Below are positions 43,866-53,463 of a stretch of DNA of 64,000 nucleotides, one piece after another. Where the stretch lies: NCBI RefSeq assembly GCF_014191425.1, contig NZ_JACHWP010000001.1, positions 868,001 through 932,000 on the forward strand, written 5' to 3'. Origin of the DNA: Helcobacillus massiliensis. GTDB taxonomy: Bacteria; Actinomycetota; Actinomycetes; Actinomycetales; Dermabacteraceae. Position 1 is the stretch's first letter. Each line of letters opens with the position of its first letter. The translations under genes were made by a program, and so were the position numbers. A model generated the notes under the pieces. That model searched no databases. It saw nothing but the letters and a program-made list of their open reading frames with translations, and was not told where the DNA came from.

Positions 43866-45631
43866 GCGTCATCCTCCATCTCGCGCTCCAGGCGCACCTT
43901 CCGCTCGGCCAGGGTCTCAGTGGGGGCATCGTCTCCGCCGCGGCGGGAGCGCCGGCCCTTCCTCTCGTCGGGGCTGCGGAAGCGGCCGCGTCCGGCATAG
44001 GCGGGGACGTTCCGACCCAGCTGCGCGGGATCCAGACCGCTCATCGGGTGGCCCTTGCCGAAGAAGTTGGTGCGCACCAGGGTCTGCAGGATGGGGTGGG
44101 TGAAGAGGAACACCACGACGAGGTCGAGGACAGTGGTGAGTCCGAGAGTGAAGGCGAACCCGCGCACCGATCCTGCACTGACGAGGTACAGCACCACCGC
44201 GGCGATGAGGTTGACCGCGTCGGAGGCGAGGATGGTCCGCTTGGCGCGGTCCCAGCCGTGGTCGACCGCGGCGCGGATGCCGCGGCCGTCGCGGATCTCG
44301 TCGCGGACACGTTCGAAGTAGACGATGAACGAGTCGGCGGTGAACGCGATGGACACGATCAGGCCGGCTACACCGGCGAGGGAGAGGCGGAAGCCGATCT
44401 CGCTCATGTTCGACATGATCGTGATGATCCCGTACGCGAGCATGCCCATGGTGAGCAGACTGAGCGTGGTGACGATGGCGAGGACGCGGTACTGGAAGAA
44501 CGCGTAGACCACCACGAGGACCAGGCCGATGAGACCGGCGATGAGGCCCTTCTGCAGCTGGTCGCCGCCGAGCGTGGCGGAGATCTCCTGCTCGGATTCG
44601 ACTGTGAACTCCAGCGGCAGCGCCCCGAACTTCAGCTGGTCGGCGAGCTCCTGGGCGCTGTCGGCGGAGAAGTTGCCGGTGATGGAGGCGCCGCCGTACG
44701 TGGGGGCCTGCACCTGGGGTGCGGAGATCACCAGGGAGTCCAGGACGATGGCGAACTGGCCGGTGGCTCCCTCCCCGTTGAACAGGGCGGTGGTCATGTC
44801 ACCGAATGCCTTGCCGCCGGCTTTGTCGAAGTTCATGGAGACCTGGTAGTAGGTCGAGTTCTCCTGCGGCGCAGCCTTGGCGTCGGTGATGGAGGTGCCG
44901 TCGGCGGTTTCAGGGCCCAGGATGTACTTGGCGGATCCGTCGGGCGCGCACGCCACCACGGCGGACTTCGGGGCACTGTTGACGTCGTGGTTGCGGCGGA
45001 CCTCGGCGTCGGTGCAGTCGAGGCTCGTCCACTGCTTCTCCACCTCGGGAGTGATCTGCTCCAGCGACCAGGCCGGCTTGCCGTTGACCACGGTGGGCGA
45101 TGCGCCGCCGCCGGCATCGGAGGCTCCGCCGGCATCGGAGCCGGTCGCTTTCGGAGCCGCCTGGGCGCCGCCGCCGTCGGATGCGGCCTGGGCCTTCGCC
45201 TGGTCGATCTCCGAGGTGCCGTCGGACCCGCCGCCGTCGGAGGCGGTGGCGTTCGGCGCGCCCTGGATGAGCACGGGCCTGAAGGCGAGTGTGGCGGTGC
45301 GGCGCAGAGCGTCGGAGGTCTTCTGGTCGATCGAGCCGGGGACGCTCACCATGATGTTGGTGCCGCCCTGGACGGAGATCTCCGTTTCCGCGACGCCCAT
45401 GGCGTTGACTCGCTGCGCGATGATGTTGCGGGCCTGGTTCATCTGCTCGCTGGAGATCGGCTCGCCCGTGTTGGATCGGGCCTTGAGGATCACCTGGGTG
45501 CCGCCTTCGAGGTCGAGGGCGTACTTCGGCTGCGCCTGCCAGCCCTGGGTGGCGACGGCGAGGCCGAGCCCTCCGCAGACCAGGATCAGGAGGACGGCGA
45601 AGGCGCTCAGGGCAATGCGGCGTACTGGCAT
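43862..45631 (-). CDS. secD: protein translocase subunit SecD
   Basis: The 589-residue partner of SecF has an N-terminal helix followed by YALDLEGGTQVILKA, the P1 external domain, and six helices with SEIGFRLSLAGVAGLIVSIAFTADSFIVYFERVRDE. A low-complexity Gly/Ala/Ser/Asp-rich insert of about 70 residues lies in the external domain, as is common in actinobacteria. ATG at 45631 has GAAAGAG six bases upstream. It lies 57 bases after yajC. Confidence 0.97.
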   Translation of the reverse strand: MPVRRIALSAFAVLLILVCGGLGLAVATQGWQAQPKYALDLEGGTQVILKARSNTGEPISSEQMNQARNIIAQRVNAMGVAETEISVQGGTNIMVSVPGSIDQKTSDALRRTATLAFRPVLIQGAPNATASDGGGSDGTSEIDQAKAQAASDGGGAQAAPKATGSDAGGASDAGGGASPTVVNGKPAWSLEQITPEVEKQWTSLDCTDAEVRRNHDVNSAPKSAVVACAPDGSAKYILGPETADGTSITDAKAAPQENSTYYQVSMNFDKAGGKAFGDMTTALFNGEGATGQFAIVLDSLVISAPQVQAPTYGGASITGNFSADSAQELADQLKFGALPLEFTVESEQEISATLGGDQLQKGLIAGLIGLVLVVVYAFFQYRVLAIVTTLSLLTMGMLAYGIITIMSNMSEIGFRLSLAGVAGLIVSIAFTADSFIVYFERVRDEIRDGRGIRAAVDHGWDRAKRTILASDAVNLIAAVVLYLVSAGSVRGFAFTLGLTTVLDLVVVFLFTHPILQTLVRTNFFGKGHPMSGLDPAQLGRNVPAYAGRGRFRSPDERKGRRSRRGGDDAPTETLAERKVRLEREMEDDA

Positions 45632-45688
45632 CAGTGCTCTTTCACGGGAAAGCACCGCCCCGTCATGAGGGGCGGTGCTGCGGAGGGG

Positions 45689-46147
45689 TCAGAGGGCGGA
45701 GGATCCGCGGGTGTCGTCGCGGCGGTCGGAGGGGCGGGTCTCACCGAACGGGCCGGAGGTGTCCTCGGGACGGTGGCCGAACGAACCAGCGCTGTCGCTG
45801 TCCACGGAATCGGCATCAGCAGTCGTGGCGCTGCCGGTCGCAGAACCGGACTCGCCGTGGGTCTCCGCGGTGTCCGCCGTGACGGCATCGGTCGGGGTGA
45901 TGCGCTCAGCGATGGACTGAAGCGCCCACTTCAGCTCGGAGCCGTCCTCGGCTTCGAGGATGACGACGTCGTCGTACTTCTCGACCACGAGGCCGTAGAA
46001 GCCGGAGGTGGTGCGGACCTCTTCTCCGACCTGGACGGACTGCACCATCTCCTGGTGCGCCTGCATGCGCTTCTTCTGGCCGCGGCCCATGAGGAGCATC
46101 GGCAGCAGCATGAGGGCGAAGAGCAGGAGGAGGAAGGTGAAGTCCAC
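45689..46147 (-). CDS. yajC: preprotein translocase subunit YajC
   Basis: Small SecDF-associated membrane protein. The 152-residue product begins DFTFLLLLFALMLLPMLLM (single membrane helix), then GRGQKKRMQAHQEMVQSVQVGEEVRTTSGFYGLV, the diagnostic YajC block. A Thr/Ser/Asp-rich acidic tail of about 60 residues follows. GTG at 46147 is preferred, with AAAGGA six bases upstream; an in-frame ATG at 46162 would add five residues. It stands between ruvB and secD in the usual order. Confidence 0.93.
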   Translation of the reverse strand: MDFTFLLLLFALMLLPMLLMGRGQKKRMQAHQEMVQSVQVGEEVRTTSGFYGLVVEKYDDVVILEAEDGSELKWALQSIAERITPTDAVTADTAETHGESGSATGSATTADADSVDSDSAGSFGHRPEDTSGPFGETRPSDRRDDTRGSSAL

Positions 46148-46243
46148 GGAGGGTCCTTTCATACGATGAGTGCGAGCGGCTCAGCGGCCGCGCACAGTGC
46201 ACCGCCCACTGTATCGGGCGGAACGGTGTTTGCGAGAGCAGCC

Positions 46244-47389
46244 TCAGGCGAATCGTCCGAGACCTATGTCATCCCCGGGGTCGTCGGTGAGGGCGGGCTG
46301 CGCGCCCCACTGCGCGGACTGCGGCGGCGCGGCCAGGCCGAGGTGCTCCCACGCGGCCGGGGTGGCGATGCGTCCACGCGGTGTCCGGCCGAGCAGACCT
46401 TCTCGCACGAGGAAGGGCTCCACCACGGTCTCCACGGTTTCGGTCTCCTCCCCCACCGCGATCGCCAGAGTGGACAGGCCGACGGGGCCGCCTCCGAACT
46501 TGGTGCACAGGGCGGAGATGACCGCACGGTCCAGGCGGTCCAGCCCCCGCTGGTCCACTTCATAGACGCGCAGGGCTTCGAGAGCGGAGTCGATGGTGAT
46601 GTCCCCGGTTCCGCGGACTTCGGCGAAGTCGCGCACGCGGCGCAGGAGACGGTTCGCGATGCGGGGTGTGCCGCGGGATCGGGAGGCGATCTCGTGGGCG
46701 GCATCAGGATCGACGGCGATCTCCAGCCGACCCGCGCTGCGCTCGATCACCTGGGCGAGTTCAGCCGCCGAATAGAAGTCGAGGTGGCCGGTGAATCCGA
46801 AGCGATCCCGCAGCGGGGACGGCAGCAGACCGGCCCGGGTGGTGGCCCCGACCGCGGTGAACGGCGGCAGCTCCAGCGGGATGGCGGTTGCGCCCACTCC
46901 CTTGCCGACCACGACGTCCACGCGGAAGTCCTCCATCGCCATGTAGAGCATCTCCTCCGCCGGGCGGGCCAGGCGGTGGATCTCGTCGATGAACAGCACC
47001 TCGCCCTCCTCGAGGGAGGAGAGGATCGCGGCGAGGTCACCGGCGTGCTGCACCGCGGGACCGGAGGTGATGCGCAGCGGCGCCCCGAGCTCGCGGGCGA
47101 TGATCATGGCGAGCGTGGTCTTGCCGAGCCCGGGCGGTCCGGACAGGAGCATGTGTTCGGGAGAGCGGCCGCGCGCGGAAGCGGCGTCCAGGACCAGGGA
47201 CAGCTGTTCGCGCACGCGGGTCTGCCCCACGAACTCCCCGAGGTCCTTCGGCCGCAGCGCCCCTTCGGCGGCGCGCTCCAGAGCGGCGGCCTCCGCGCGC
47301 ACAAGGTCCCGGCCGTCCGCGTCGGCACCCGTCGGCCCTCCCCCACCGGGACGCGGCGCCCCCTCGGGGCTGCTGGAGCGTTCGATCAT
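46244..47389 (-). CDS. ruvB: Holliday junction branch migration helicase RuvB
   Basis: AAA+ motor that drives branch migration with RuvA. The 381-residue protein has a Gly/Pro-rich N-terminal extension of about 40 residues and Walker A GPPGLGKT (84-91). Walker B follows in [10 protein letters not shown], then the sensor region [15 protein letters not shown], and the C-terminal winged helix with [12 protein letters not shown]. Its ATG overlaps the ruvA stop (ATGA). Confidence 0.97.
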   Translation of the reverse strand: MIERSSSPEGAPRPGGGGPTGADADGRDLVRAEAAALERAAEGALRPKDLGEFVGQTRVREQLSLVLDAASARGRSPEHMLLSGPPGLGKTTLAMIIARELGAPLRITSGPAVQHAGDLAAILSSLEEGEVLFIDEIHRLARPAEEMLYMAMEDFRVDVVVGKGVGATAIPLELPPFTAVGATTRAGLLPSPLRDRFGFTGHLDFYSAAELAQVIERSAGRLEIAVDPDAAHEIASRSRGTPRIANRLLRRVRDFAEVRGTGDITIDSALEALRVYEVDQRGLDRLDRAVISALCTKFGGGPVGLSTLAIAVGEETETVETVVEPFLVREGLLGRTPRGRIATPAAWEHLGLAAPPQSAQWGAQPALTDDPGDDIGLGRFA

Positions 47390-48024
47390 CGCTGACCTCC
47401 GAGGCTGCGCAGCGACAGACGCAGCAGCAGCGACGACTCCGCGAGGCGCGCTTCGTCCTCGCTCATGGTGGACAGGACGCTGGTGACGGCGTCCTCCGCC
47501 TGCTTCTGCGACCAGCCGAGACCGAGCAGCGCGGTGACCACGTCGGCCGCGTTCGGGGGCAGCGCCGCGGTCTCCTCGTCGGGTTCGGGGCCCGGCGGGG
47601 CCTCCTCGTTGCCGAACGCAGCGAAGCGCGCCGCCTTCTCCTTCAGCTCCAGCAGGATCCGCTTGGCGCTCTTGGGGCCGACGCCGGGCACCCGGGTCAG
47701 CGCTTTGACGTCATCGCTGACGATGGCGCGGCCGAACTCGCCGGGGGTGAACACGGCGAGAACAGCGAGCGCGATCCGCGGCCCGATCCCGGAGACGGAC
47801 TGGACGGTGCGGAAGAGGTCGGTCTCCTCAGCGGTGAGGAACCCGAACAGGGTCAGTGAGTCCTCGCGCACCACCAGTTCGGTGTGGAGCAGAATCGCCT
47901 GGCCATGCCGGGCCTGCTCGAGGGTCTGCGGAGCGGAGTGGACGAGGTAGCCGATGCCGCCGACCTCCACCACAAGCGCATCGAGGCCGATGGCACTGAC
48001 GGTGCCGTTCAGAGTTGCAATCAC
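47386..48024 (-). CDS. ruvA: Holliday junction DNA-binding protein RuvA
   Basis: The 212-residue tetramer-forming protein binds four-way junctions. It starts [28 protein letters not shown] (OB fold), has helix-hairpin-helix motifs [13 protein letters not shown] and [19 protein letters not shown], and a C-terminal RuvB-contact domain ([19 protein letters not shown]). It follows ruvC by 26 bases and is coupled to ruvB. Confidence 0.97.
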   Translation of the reverse strand: MIATLNGTVSAIGLDALVVEVGGIGYLVHSAPQTLEQARHGQAILLHTELVVREDSLTLFGFLTAEETDLFRTVQSVSGIGPRIALAVLAVFTPGEFGRAIVSDDVKALTRVPGVGPKSAKRILLELKEKAARFAAFGNEEAPPGPEPDEETAALPPNAADVVTALLGLGWSQKQAEDAVTSVLSTMSEDEARLAESSLLLRLSLRSLGGQR

Positions 48025-48050
48025 GAACCCATCCTAGAACACATGTTTGA

Positions 48051-48635
48051 TCACCAGTGGGATGTGGAGGCTTCTCGGGAGCGCCGGGCTCGTCGTTCGG
48101 CGTCGGCCCACTGCGCCTGCGCGCTGGTGCGCGCCGCTCCGGTGCGGTCCAGGCGAACGGTGCCGCGTCCGCGCCACAGCTGGGTGATCGCGATGGCGAC
48201 CGCGTCGGCGGCGTCGGCCGGCTTCGGCGCTTCGGCGAGCCCCAGCAGCCGGGCCACCACGGCCTGGATCTGCTTCTTGTCGGCGCGTCCGTTGTCGGTG
48301 ATCGCGCGCTTCACCTCGGAGGGAGTGTGCATCTCCACGGGGATGCCGCGCTGGGCGGCGAGCACGATCGCCAGTCCAGACACCTGCGCCGTGCCCATGA
48401 CGGTGCCGACGTTGTTCTGCGAGAACACGCGTTCCACGGCGAGGATGTCCGGGGCGTACTCCTCGATCACCTGCTCCAGGCCGGTGTGGATCTCCAGCAG
48501 GCGCTGGTCGATCGTGTCCGCGCTGGAGGAGGTGATGACGCCGGCGCCGACGAAGACGGCGGAGCGAGAGGCCCCGCCGTCGACGGCTCCGAAACCGCAC
48601 CGGGTCAGACCCGGGTCGATGCCGAGAACGCGCAT
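48051..48635 (-). CDS. ruvC: Holliday junction resolvase RuvC
   Basis: Endonuclease that cuts Holliday junctions. The 194-residue protein shows RVLGIDPGLTRCGFG with catalytic Asp7, ILAVERVFSQNN with Glu68, and DAADAVAIA carrying the final acidic residues. The C-terminus has a basic tail. It lies nine bases after yebC and heads ruvCAB. Confidence 0.97.
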   Translation of the reverse strand: MRVLGIDPGLTRCGFGAVDGGASRSAVFVGAGVITSSSADTIDQRLLEIHTGLEQVIEEYAPDILAVERVFSQNNVGTVMGTAQVSGLAIVLAAQRGIPVEMHTPSEVKRAITDNGRADKKQIQAVVARLLGLAEAPKPADAADAVAIAITQLWRGRGTVRLDRTGAARTSAQAQWADAERRARRSREASTSHW

Positions 48636-48644
48636 GGAATCCGA

Positions 48645-49397
48645 TCAGTCGTTGAGCTGCGCGGCGACGTCGTCGGGGATGTCGAGGTTGGTGAAGACGT
48701 TCTGGACGTCGTCGGAGTCCTCGAGGGCGTCGATGAGGCCGAGGACCTTCTTCGCACCGTCGAGGTCGACCTCGGTCTTCATGGACGGCACGAACTGCAC
48801 CTCGGCGCTCTCGTAGTCCTTGCCCGCCTCCTGCAGGGCGGTGCGGACCGCCACGTAGTCGCCGGGGTCGGAGATGATCTCGAAGACATCGCCCTCTTCG
48901 TTGATCTCCTCAGCGCCGGCGTCCAGGACGATCTCGAGCAGCTCGTCCTCGGTGTTGCCCTCGACGGCCACCGCGACGACGCCCTTGCGGGCGAACATGT
49001 AGGACACGGAGCCGGAGTCGGCCATGTTGCCGCCGCCGCGGTTGAACGCGAGGCGGATCTCGGAGACAGCGCGGTTCTTGTTGTCCGTCAGGGCTTCGAC
49101 CAGGACGGCGACACCGCCGGGCGCGTAGCCCTCGTACCAGAGCGTCTCGTAGTCGACACCGGACCCGTCCAGGCCACCGCCGCGCTTGACCGCGCGGTCG
49201 ATGTTGTCGTTCGGCACGGAGTTCTTCTTCGCCTTCTGGATGGCGTCGAAGAGGGTCGGGTTGCCGGCCGGGTCAGGTCCACCCATGCGCGCTGCGACCT
49301 CAATGTTCTTCACGAGCTTCGCGAAGAGCTTGCCGCGCTTGGCGTCCAGTGCCGCCTTCTTGTGCTTGGTGGTTGCCCATTTGGAATGACCGGCCAT
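48645..49397 (-). CDS. YebC/PmpR family regulatory protein
   Basis: The 250-residue protein begins [28 protein letters not shown] and has [16 protein letters not shown] and [22 protein letters not shown], the family signature. Members were described as DNA-binding regulators, and some act on ribosomes stalled at proline stretches. GGGAG lies six bases before the ATG. It precedes ruvC, as in most bacteria. Confidence 0.95.
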   Translation of the reverse strand: MAGHSKWATTKHKKAALDAKRGKLFAKLVKNIEVAARMGGPDPAGNPTLFDAIQKAKKNSVPNDNIDRAVKRGGGLDGSGVDYETLWYEGYAPGGVAVLVEALTDNKNRAVSEIRLAFNRGGGNMADSGSVSYMFARKGVVAVAVEGNTEDELLEIVLDAGAEEINEEGDVFEIISDPGDYVAVRTALQEAGKDYESAEVQFVPSMKTEVDLDGAKKVLGLIDALEDSDDVQNVFTNLDIPDDVAAQLND

Positions 49398-49474
49398 CGA
49401 TGCTCCCTCTGTCTGTCGGCGAACGGGGGCGCAGGGGTGTGGAGGCAGGCTCCATGGGACCCCGTGCGCCGGGG

Positions 49475-50752
49475 TCAGGAATCCATTGTAGTGGTCCCAC
49501 CTGATGCGCCGTTCACCGGCAGCGTCAGGGACGAGATCAGGCGCCGTTCGGACACCAGATCGGTCAGCAGCTCCGCTTCTGTGCGGCGGGCGGCGGCCCC
49601 GGCGTCCGCTCCCCCGCTCTGCCGCTGCATGGCGAGCGTCAGGGCCGTGCGGTGGAACGCCCGCATCGCCCACAGCACCACTGCTCCCTGCTCGGACGCC
49701 CACACGAGGGACCGACGGCGACTGCGGATGCCGGCGAGCATGTCCACCTCACCGGGGGTGAACCAGCCCGCGGCCGCGTACTCTCCGAGGCGACGGCGCA
49801 CGATCCGGCGCTGCCGCAGTCGCAGCGCGATCAGCACACCGGCGAGCACCACGAAGATCGGCACCTGGATCAGCGAATAGGTCAGCAGGAAGCTGCCGAA
49901 GCCGCCGTCCTGACGGCTGGCGGGGACGAGGAAGGAGGAGCCGTTCCACAGGGCGTGCAGGCACATCCCGAGCGCGATCCCGGCGGGACCGAGCGTGAGG
50001 CCGAGCAGGGGTGAGCGGCGCTCGGCTGCGATGCCGAACGCGAGCCCCGCAAGTGAGGTGAAGGCGGCGTGCGCGAAGGGCGACAGCACGCCGCGCACCA
50101 GCAGCATGGTCCAGAACAGGGTGGAGTTGCCGGTGATGCCGGCGGCATCGAGGGCGCGAGCGAAGTAGGTGATGTTCTCGGTGAACGCGAATCCGCTGGC
50201 GATGAGCATGGCGTAGACGACGCCCTGGACGGGCCCGGCGATGTACCGCCGGCCGAACGCCAGCAGCACGAGCAGTCCGGCGGACTTCATCAGCTCTTCG
50301 ATGACGGGCGCCTGGATCACCGCGCTGATGAACTGCTGCTCCGTCGGCTCCGGACGCTGCACGGCGAGCAGCAGCTGCACCGCGGTGCCCAGGATGAGGG
50401 TGAGCACAACGGAGCCGATCGCGCCCCACGCGAACGCGTACACCATCGTTCCGCGCGGCACCGGGTTGTAGCGGTCCAGCCACCAGATGCCGACGCCGAC
50501 GATCGCCAGCGGCAGCAGCGAGGCCGTGCCGGCGGCCAGCGCCGTTCCGAACCCCATCGGGATGAACACGAACACGAGCAGCAGCAGGGCTGCAACGGCG
50601 AGAACGGCGGCGACCATCCCGAACACGATCCAGCGCGGCCAGCGCCTGCGGCGCACGTCGAGGTGCGCCGTGCGGGAGCCGTTGGTGAGCGGCCGGTCCG
50701 CGGAGCCGGCCGGTCGCTCGACGTCATAGTCGTAGTCGTGGGCGTTTCTCAC
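49475..50752 (-). CDS. PrsW-family intramembrane protease
   Basis: The 425-residue membrane protein has about eight hydrophobic segments. The conserved PrsW-type motifs are [10 protein letters not shown] (Glu-Glu), [23 protein letters not shown] and HALWNG, which form the metal-like active site of this CAAX-protease-related clan. A cytoplasmic N-terminus of about 45 residues and a basic C-terminal region of about 100 residues flank it. In Bacillus PrsW cleaves an anti-sigma factor; the target here is unknown. GTG at 50752 overlaps the HIT gene stop (GTGA). In Mycobacterium this slot holds pgsA and PIM genes. Confidence 0.88.
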   Translation of the reverse strand: MRNAHDYDYDVERPAGSADRPLTNGSRTAHLDVRRRRWPRWIVFGMVAAVLAVAALLLLVFVFIPMGFGTALAAGTASLLPLAIVGVGIWWLDRYNPVPRGTMVYAFAWGAIGSVVLTLILGTAVQLLLAVQRPEPTEQQFISAVIQAPVIEELMKSAGLLVLLAFGRRYIAGPVQGVVYAMLIASGFAFTENITYFARALDAAGITGNSTLFWTMLLVRGVLSPFAHAAFTSLAGLAFGIAAERRSPLLGLTLGPAGIALGMCLHALWNGSSFLVPASRQDGGFGSFLLTYSLIQVPIFVVLAGVLIALRLRQRRIVRRRLGEYAAAGWFTPGEVDMLAGIRSRRRSLVWASEQGAVVLWAMRAFHRTALTLAMQRQSGGADAGAAARRTEAELLTDLVSERRLISSLTLPVNGASGGTTTMDS

Positions 50753-51369
50753 GCGCCGTCCTTCGGCCAGGCGTCGGCAAAGGCACGGCGGGTGTCGTCC
50801 AGCAGGATCGGCAGAGCCTTGGTGCGGCCGATGATCGGCAGGAAGTTCGCGTCGCCGAACCAGCGGGGAACCACGTGCTGGTGGAGGTGCCCGGCGATCC
50901 CAGCGCCGGCCACGTCCCCCTGGTTCATGCCGAGGTTGAACCCGGCAGGTTTCGACACGGAGCGGACCACCCGCATGGCTGTGCGGGTCAGCTCCGCGAC
51001 TTCGTGCACCTCCTGCTCGGTCAGGTCCGTGTAGTCGGCGACGTGCCGAAACGGACACACCAGCAGGTGACCGGAGTTGTAGGGGAAGAGGTTGAGGATC
51101 ACGAAGGCGCTCTGTCCGCGGTGGACGATCAGGGCGTCCTCATCGGTCCGGTCGGGCGCGGAGCAGAAGGGGCATTCGTCCGTCGCGTCCGTGGAGGACG
51201 GCTTGCCCGCCCCGTCGATGTACGCCATGCGGTGCGGCGTCCACAGGCGCTGCATGGAATCGGGCGCCCCGGCGAACCGGTAGGGGGCTTCGGATGCGGG
51301 CGCGCCCGCGCCCTCGCCGGAGGCGGGGACGCGGGCGGTGTCCGGGTCGTGCGGGAGCGGAGTGCTCAC
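50749..51369 (-). CDS. HIT-family nucleotide hydrolase/phosphorylase
   Basis: The 206-residue protein has a low-complexity start of about 40 residues, [20 protein letters not shown] (zinc-type Cys pair), [21 protein letters not shown] and the histidine triad [10 protein letters not shown] near residue 160. This layout matches the AP4A phosphorylase-like HIT protein found next to thrS in actinobacteria (Rv2613c type). GTG at 51369 overlaps the thrS stop (GTGA), and its own stop overlaps the PrsW gene. Confidence 0.93.
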   Translation of the reverse strand: MSTPLPHDPDTARVPASGEGAGAPASEAPYRFAGAPDSMQRLWTPHRMAYIDGAGKPSSTDATDECPFCSAPDRTDEDALIVHRGQSAFVILNLFPYNSGHLLVCPFRHVADYTDLTEQEVHEVAELTRTAMRVVRSVSKPAGFNLGMNQGDVAGAGIAGHLHQHVVPRWFGDANFLPIIGRTKALPILLDDTRRAFADAWPKDGA

Positions 51370-53366
51370 ACCTGCTCCTTCTCGGCGATGGAGTGGACGA
51401 TCCTCTCCACGGCTTCGTCCACGGGGATGCCGTTGTCCTGGGAGCCGTCGCGCATGCGGAAGGACACGGCGCCGTTGGCCTGATCCTCTCCGCCGGCGAT
51501 CAGCAGATACGGCACCTTCTCCTTGGTGTGGGTGCGGATCTTCTTCTGCATGCGGTCGTCGGAGTCGTCGATGACCACGCGCACTCCCCGCTTGCGGAGC
51601 TTGTCCGCCACCTCGTGGAGGTAGGGAGCGAAGTCGCCGGCCACGGGAATGCCGACCACCTGCACGGGGGCCAGCCACACCGGGAACGCACCGGCGTAGT
51701 GCTCCAGCAGCACACCGAAGAAGCGTTCGATGGATCCGAAGAGGGCGCGGTGGATCATCACGGGGCGCTGCCGGGAGCCGTCGGACGCGGTGTACTCGAG
51801 GTCGAAGCGCTCCGGCAGGTTGAAGTCCAGCTGGATGGTGGACATCTGCCAGGTGCGTCCGATGGCGTCACGGGCCTGCACGGAGATCTTCGGGCCGTAG
51901 AACGCGGCGCCGCCCGGGTCCGGAACGAGCTCGAGGCCCGACGCGGTGGCGACCTCTTCGAGGGTGCGAGTCGCCTCCTCCCACACGGCGTCGTCACCCA
52001 CGTACTTCTCCTCGTTCTTGGTGGAGAGCTCGAGGTAGAAGTCGTTGAGGCCGTAGTCCTTGAGCAGGTCGAGGACGAACTCGAGCACGCGGGTGAGCTC
52101 GTCCTTCATCTGATCGCGGGTGCAGTAGATGTGGGCGTCGTCCTGCGTGAAGCCGCGGGCGCGCGTGAGGCCGTGCACCACGCCGGACTTCTCGTAGCGG
52201 TACACGGTGCCGAACTCGAACAGCCGCAGCGGCAGGTCGCGGTAGGACCGGCCGCGGGAGCGGAAGATGAGGTTGTGCATCGGGCAGTTCATGGGCTTCA
52301 GGTAGTAGTCCTGGCCCTGGCGGGTGATCTCACCCTCGGCGCTGCGCTCCTCGTCCACGTGCATCGGCGGGTACATCCCCTCGGCGTACCAGTCGAGGTG
52401 GCCGGAGGTCTGGAACAGCTGTGCCTTGGTGATGTGCGGGGAGTTGACGAAGCAGTAGCCGTCCTCCACGTGGCGGCGGCGAGAGTAGTCCTCCATCTCC
52501 ATGCGGATCATCGCACCCTTGGGGTGGAACACGGGCAGGCCGGAGCCGATCTCGTCCGGGAAGGAGAAGAGGTCGAGTTCGCTGCCGAGGCGACGATGGT
52601 CGCGGCGCTCCGCCTCCGCGATGCGCTCCTGGTACTCCCGCAGCTCCTCCTTCGTGGGCCAGGCGGTCCCGTAGACGCGCTGCAGCATCGGGTTCTTCTC
52701 GCTGCCGCGCCAGTAGGCGGCGGCGGAGCGGGTGAGGGCGAAGCCGTTGCCGATGAGCTTGGTGGACGGCAGGTGGGGGCCGCGGCAGAGGTCAGTCCAC
52801 ACGACTTCGTCGCGACGGTTGATGTTGTCGTACATGGTCAGGCCGCCGTCGCCGACCTCCACACTGGCGCCTTCGGCGGCTTCGGACGCGTTGGACTTCA
52901 GACCGATGAGCTCGAGCTTGTACGGCTCGGAGGCGAGCTCCTGCTCGGCATCGGGGTCGAGGATGTCACGCCGCTGGAAGCGCTGACCCTCCTTGACGAT
53001 CTTCACCATTTCCTTCTGGAGGGCCTTGAGGTCCTCCGGGGTGAACGGGGTCTCCACATCGAAGTCGTAGTAGAAGCCGTCGCGGATCGGCGGGCCGATG
53101 CCGAGCTTCGCCTCGGGGTTGATGCGCTGCACGGCCTGCGCGAGGACGTGCGCGGTGGAGTGGCGGAGGATCATCAGGCCGTCGTCGCTGGTGAGCTCCA
53201 CGCCTTCGACCTGGTCGCCGTCGGCGACCTCCGCGTAGAGGTCCTTCAGTTCACCGTTGACGCGCAGGGCGACGATGTCCCGCTGAGATTCGAAGAGCTC
53301 GGTGCCGGTGGTCCCTCCCTCGACGGTGGTGGGCGTTCCGTTGAGGACGATGCTGATCTGGGACAC
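51366..53366 (-). CDS. thrS: threonyl-tRNA synthetase
   Basis: Charges tRNA-Thr. The 666-residue class II enzyme has an N-terminal TGS domain (SISIVLNG-like start, [12 protein letters not shown]), the editing domain with [11 protein letters not shown], and catalytic motifs ([34 protein letters not shown]). The C-terminal anticodon domain ([15 protein letters not shown]) completes it. The start is GTG with AAGGAG five bases upstream. It heads thrS-HIT-PrsW. Confidence 0.97.
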   Translation of the reverse strand: MSQISIVLNGTPTTVEGGTTGTELFESQRDIVALRVNGELKDLYAEVADGDQVEGVELTSDDGLMILRHSTAHVLAQAVQRINPEAKLGIGPPIRDGFYYDFDVETPFTPEDLKALQKEMVKIVKEGQRFQRRDILDPDAEQELASEPYKLELIGLKSNASEAAEGASVEVGDGGLTMYDNINRRDEVVWTDLCRGPHLPSTKLIGNGFALTRSAAAYWRGSEKNPMLQRVYGTAWPTKEELREYQERIAEAERRDHRRLGSELDLFSFPDEIGSGLPVFHPKGAMIRMEMEDYSRRRHVEDGYCFVNSPHITKAQLFQTSGHLDWYAEGMYPPMHVDEERSAEGEITRQGQDYYLKPMNCPMHNLIFRSRGRSYRDLPLRLFEFGTVYRYEKSGVVHGLTRARGFTQDDAHIYCTRDQMKDELTRVLEFVLDLLKDYGLNDFYLELSTKNEEKYVGDDAVWEEATRTLEEVATASGLELVPDPGGAAFYGPKISVQARDAIGRTWQMSTIQLDFNLPERFDLEYTASDGSRQRPVMIHRALFGSIERFFGVLLEHYAGAFPVWLAPVQVVGIPVAGDFAPYLHEVADKLRKRGVRVVIDDSDDRMQKKIRTHTKEKVPYLLIAGGEDQANGAVSFRMRDGSQDNGIPVDEAVERIVHSIAEKEQV

Positions 53367-53450
53367 GTGAGCTCCTTATCGCTGAGGGGATCCGACCTAC
53401 CATGCCGGCTCTGCCGTCCAGTGTAACGATGCACCGGGGGCGCTCACAGC

Positions 53451-53456
53451 TAGGGT
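53451..53456 (+). promoter_or_regulatory. -10 hexamer TAGGGT of FAD oxidoreductase gene
   Basis: TAGGGT lies seven bases before the ATG at 53464, a leaderless pattern. Confidence 0.5.
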
Positions 53457-53463
53457 TGTCGGT

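Noticed and set aside
44048-47395. Long open frame on the plus strand opposite secD, yajC and ruvB
   Set aside because: It spans three well-identified genes on the other strand and has no ribosome site or recognisable domain.
49458-49476. Hairpin GACCCC/GGGGTC at the end of the PrsW gene
   Set aside because: Only six paired bases, overlapping the stop codon and without a T run; too weak to call a terminator.
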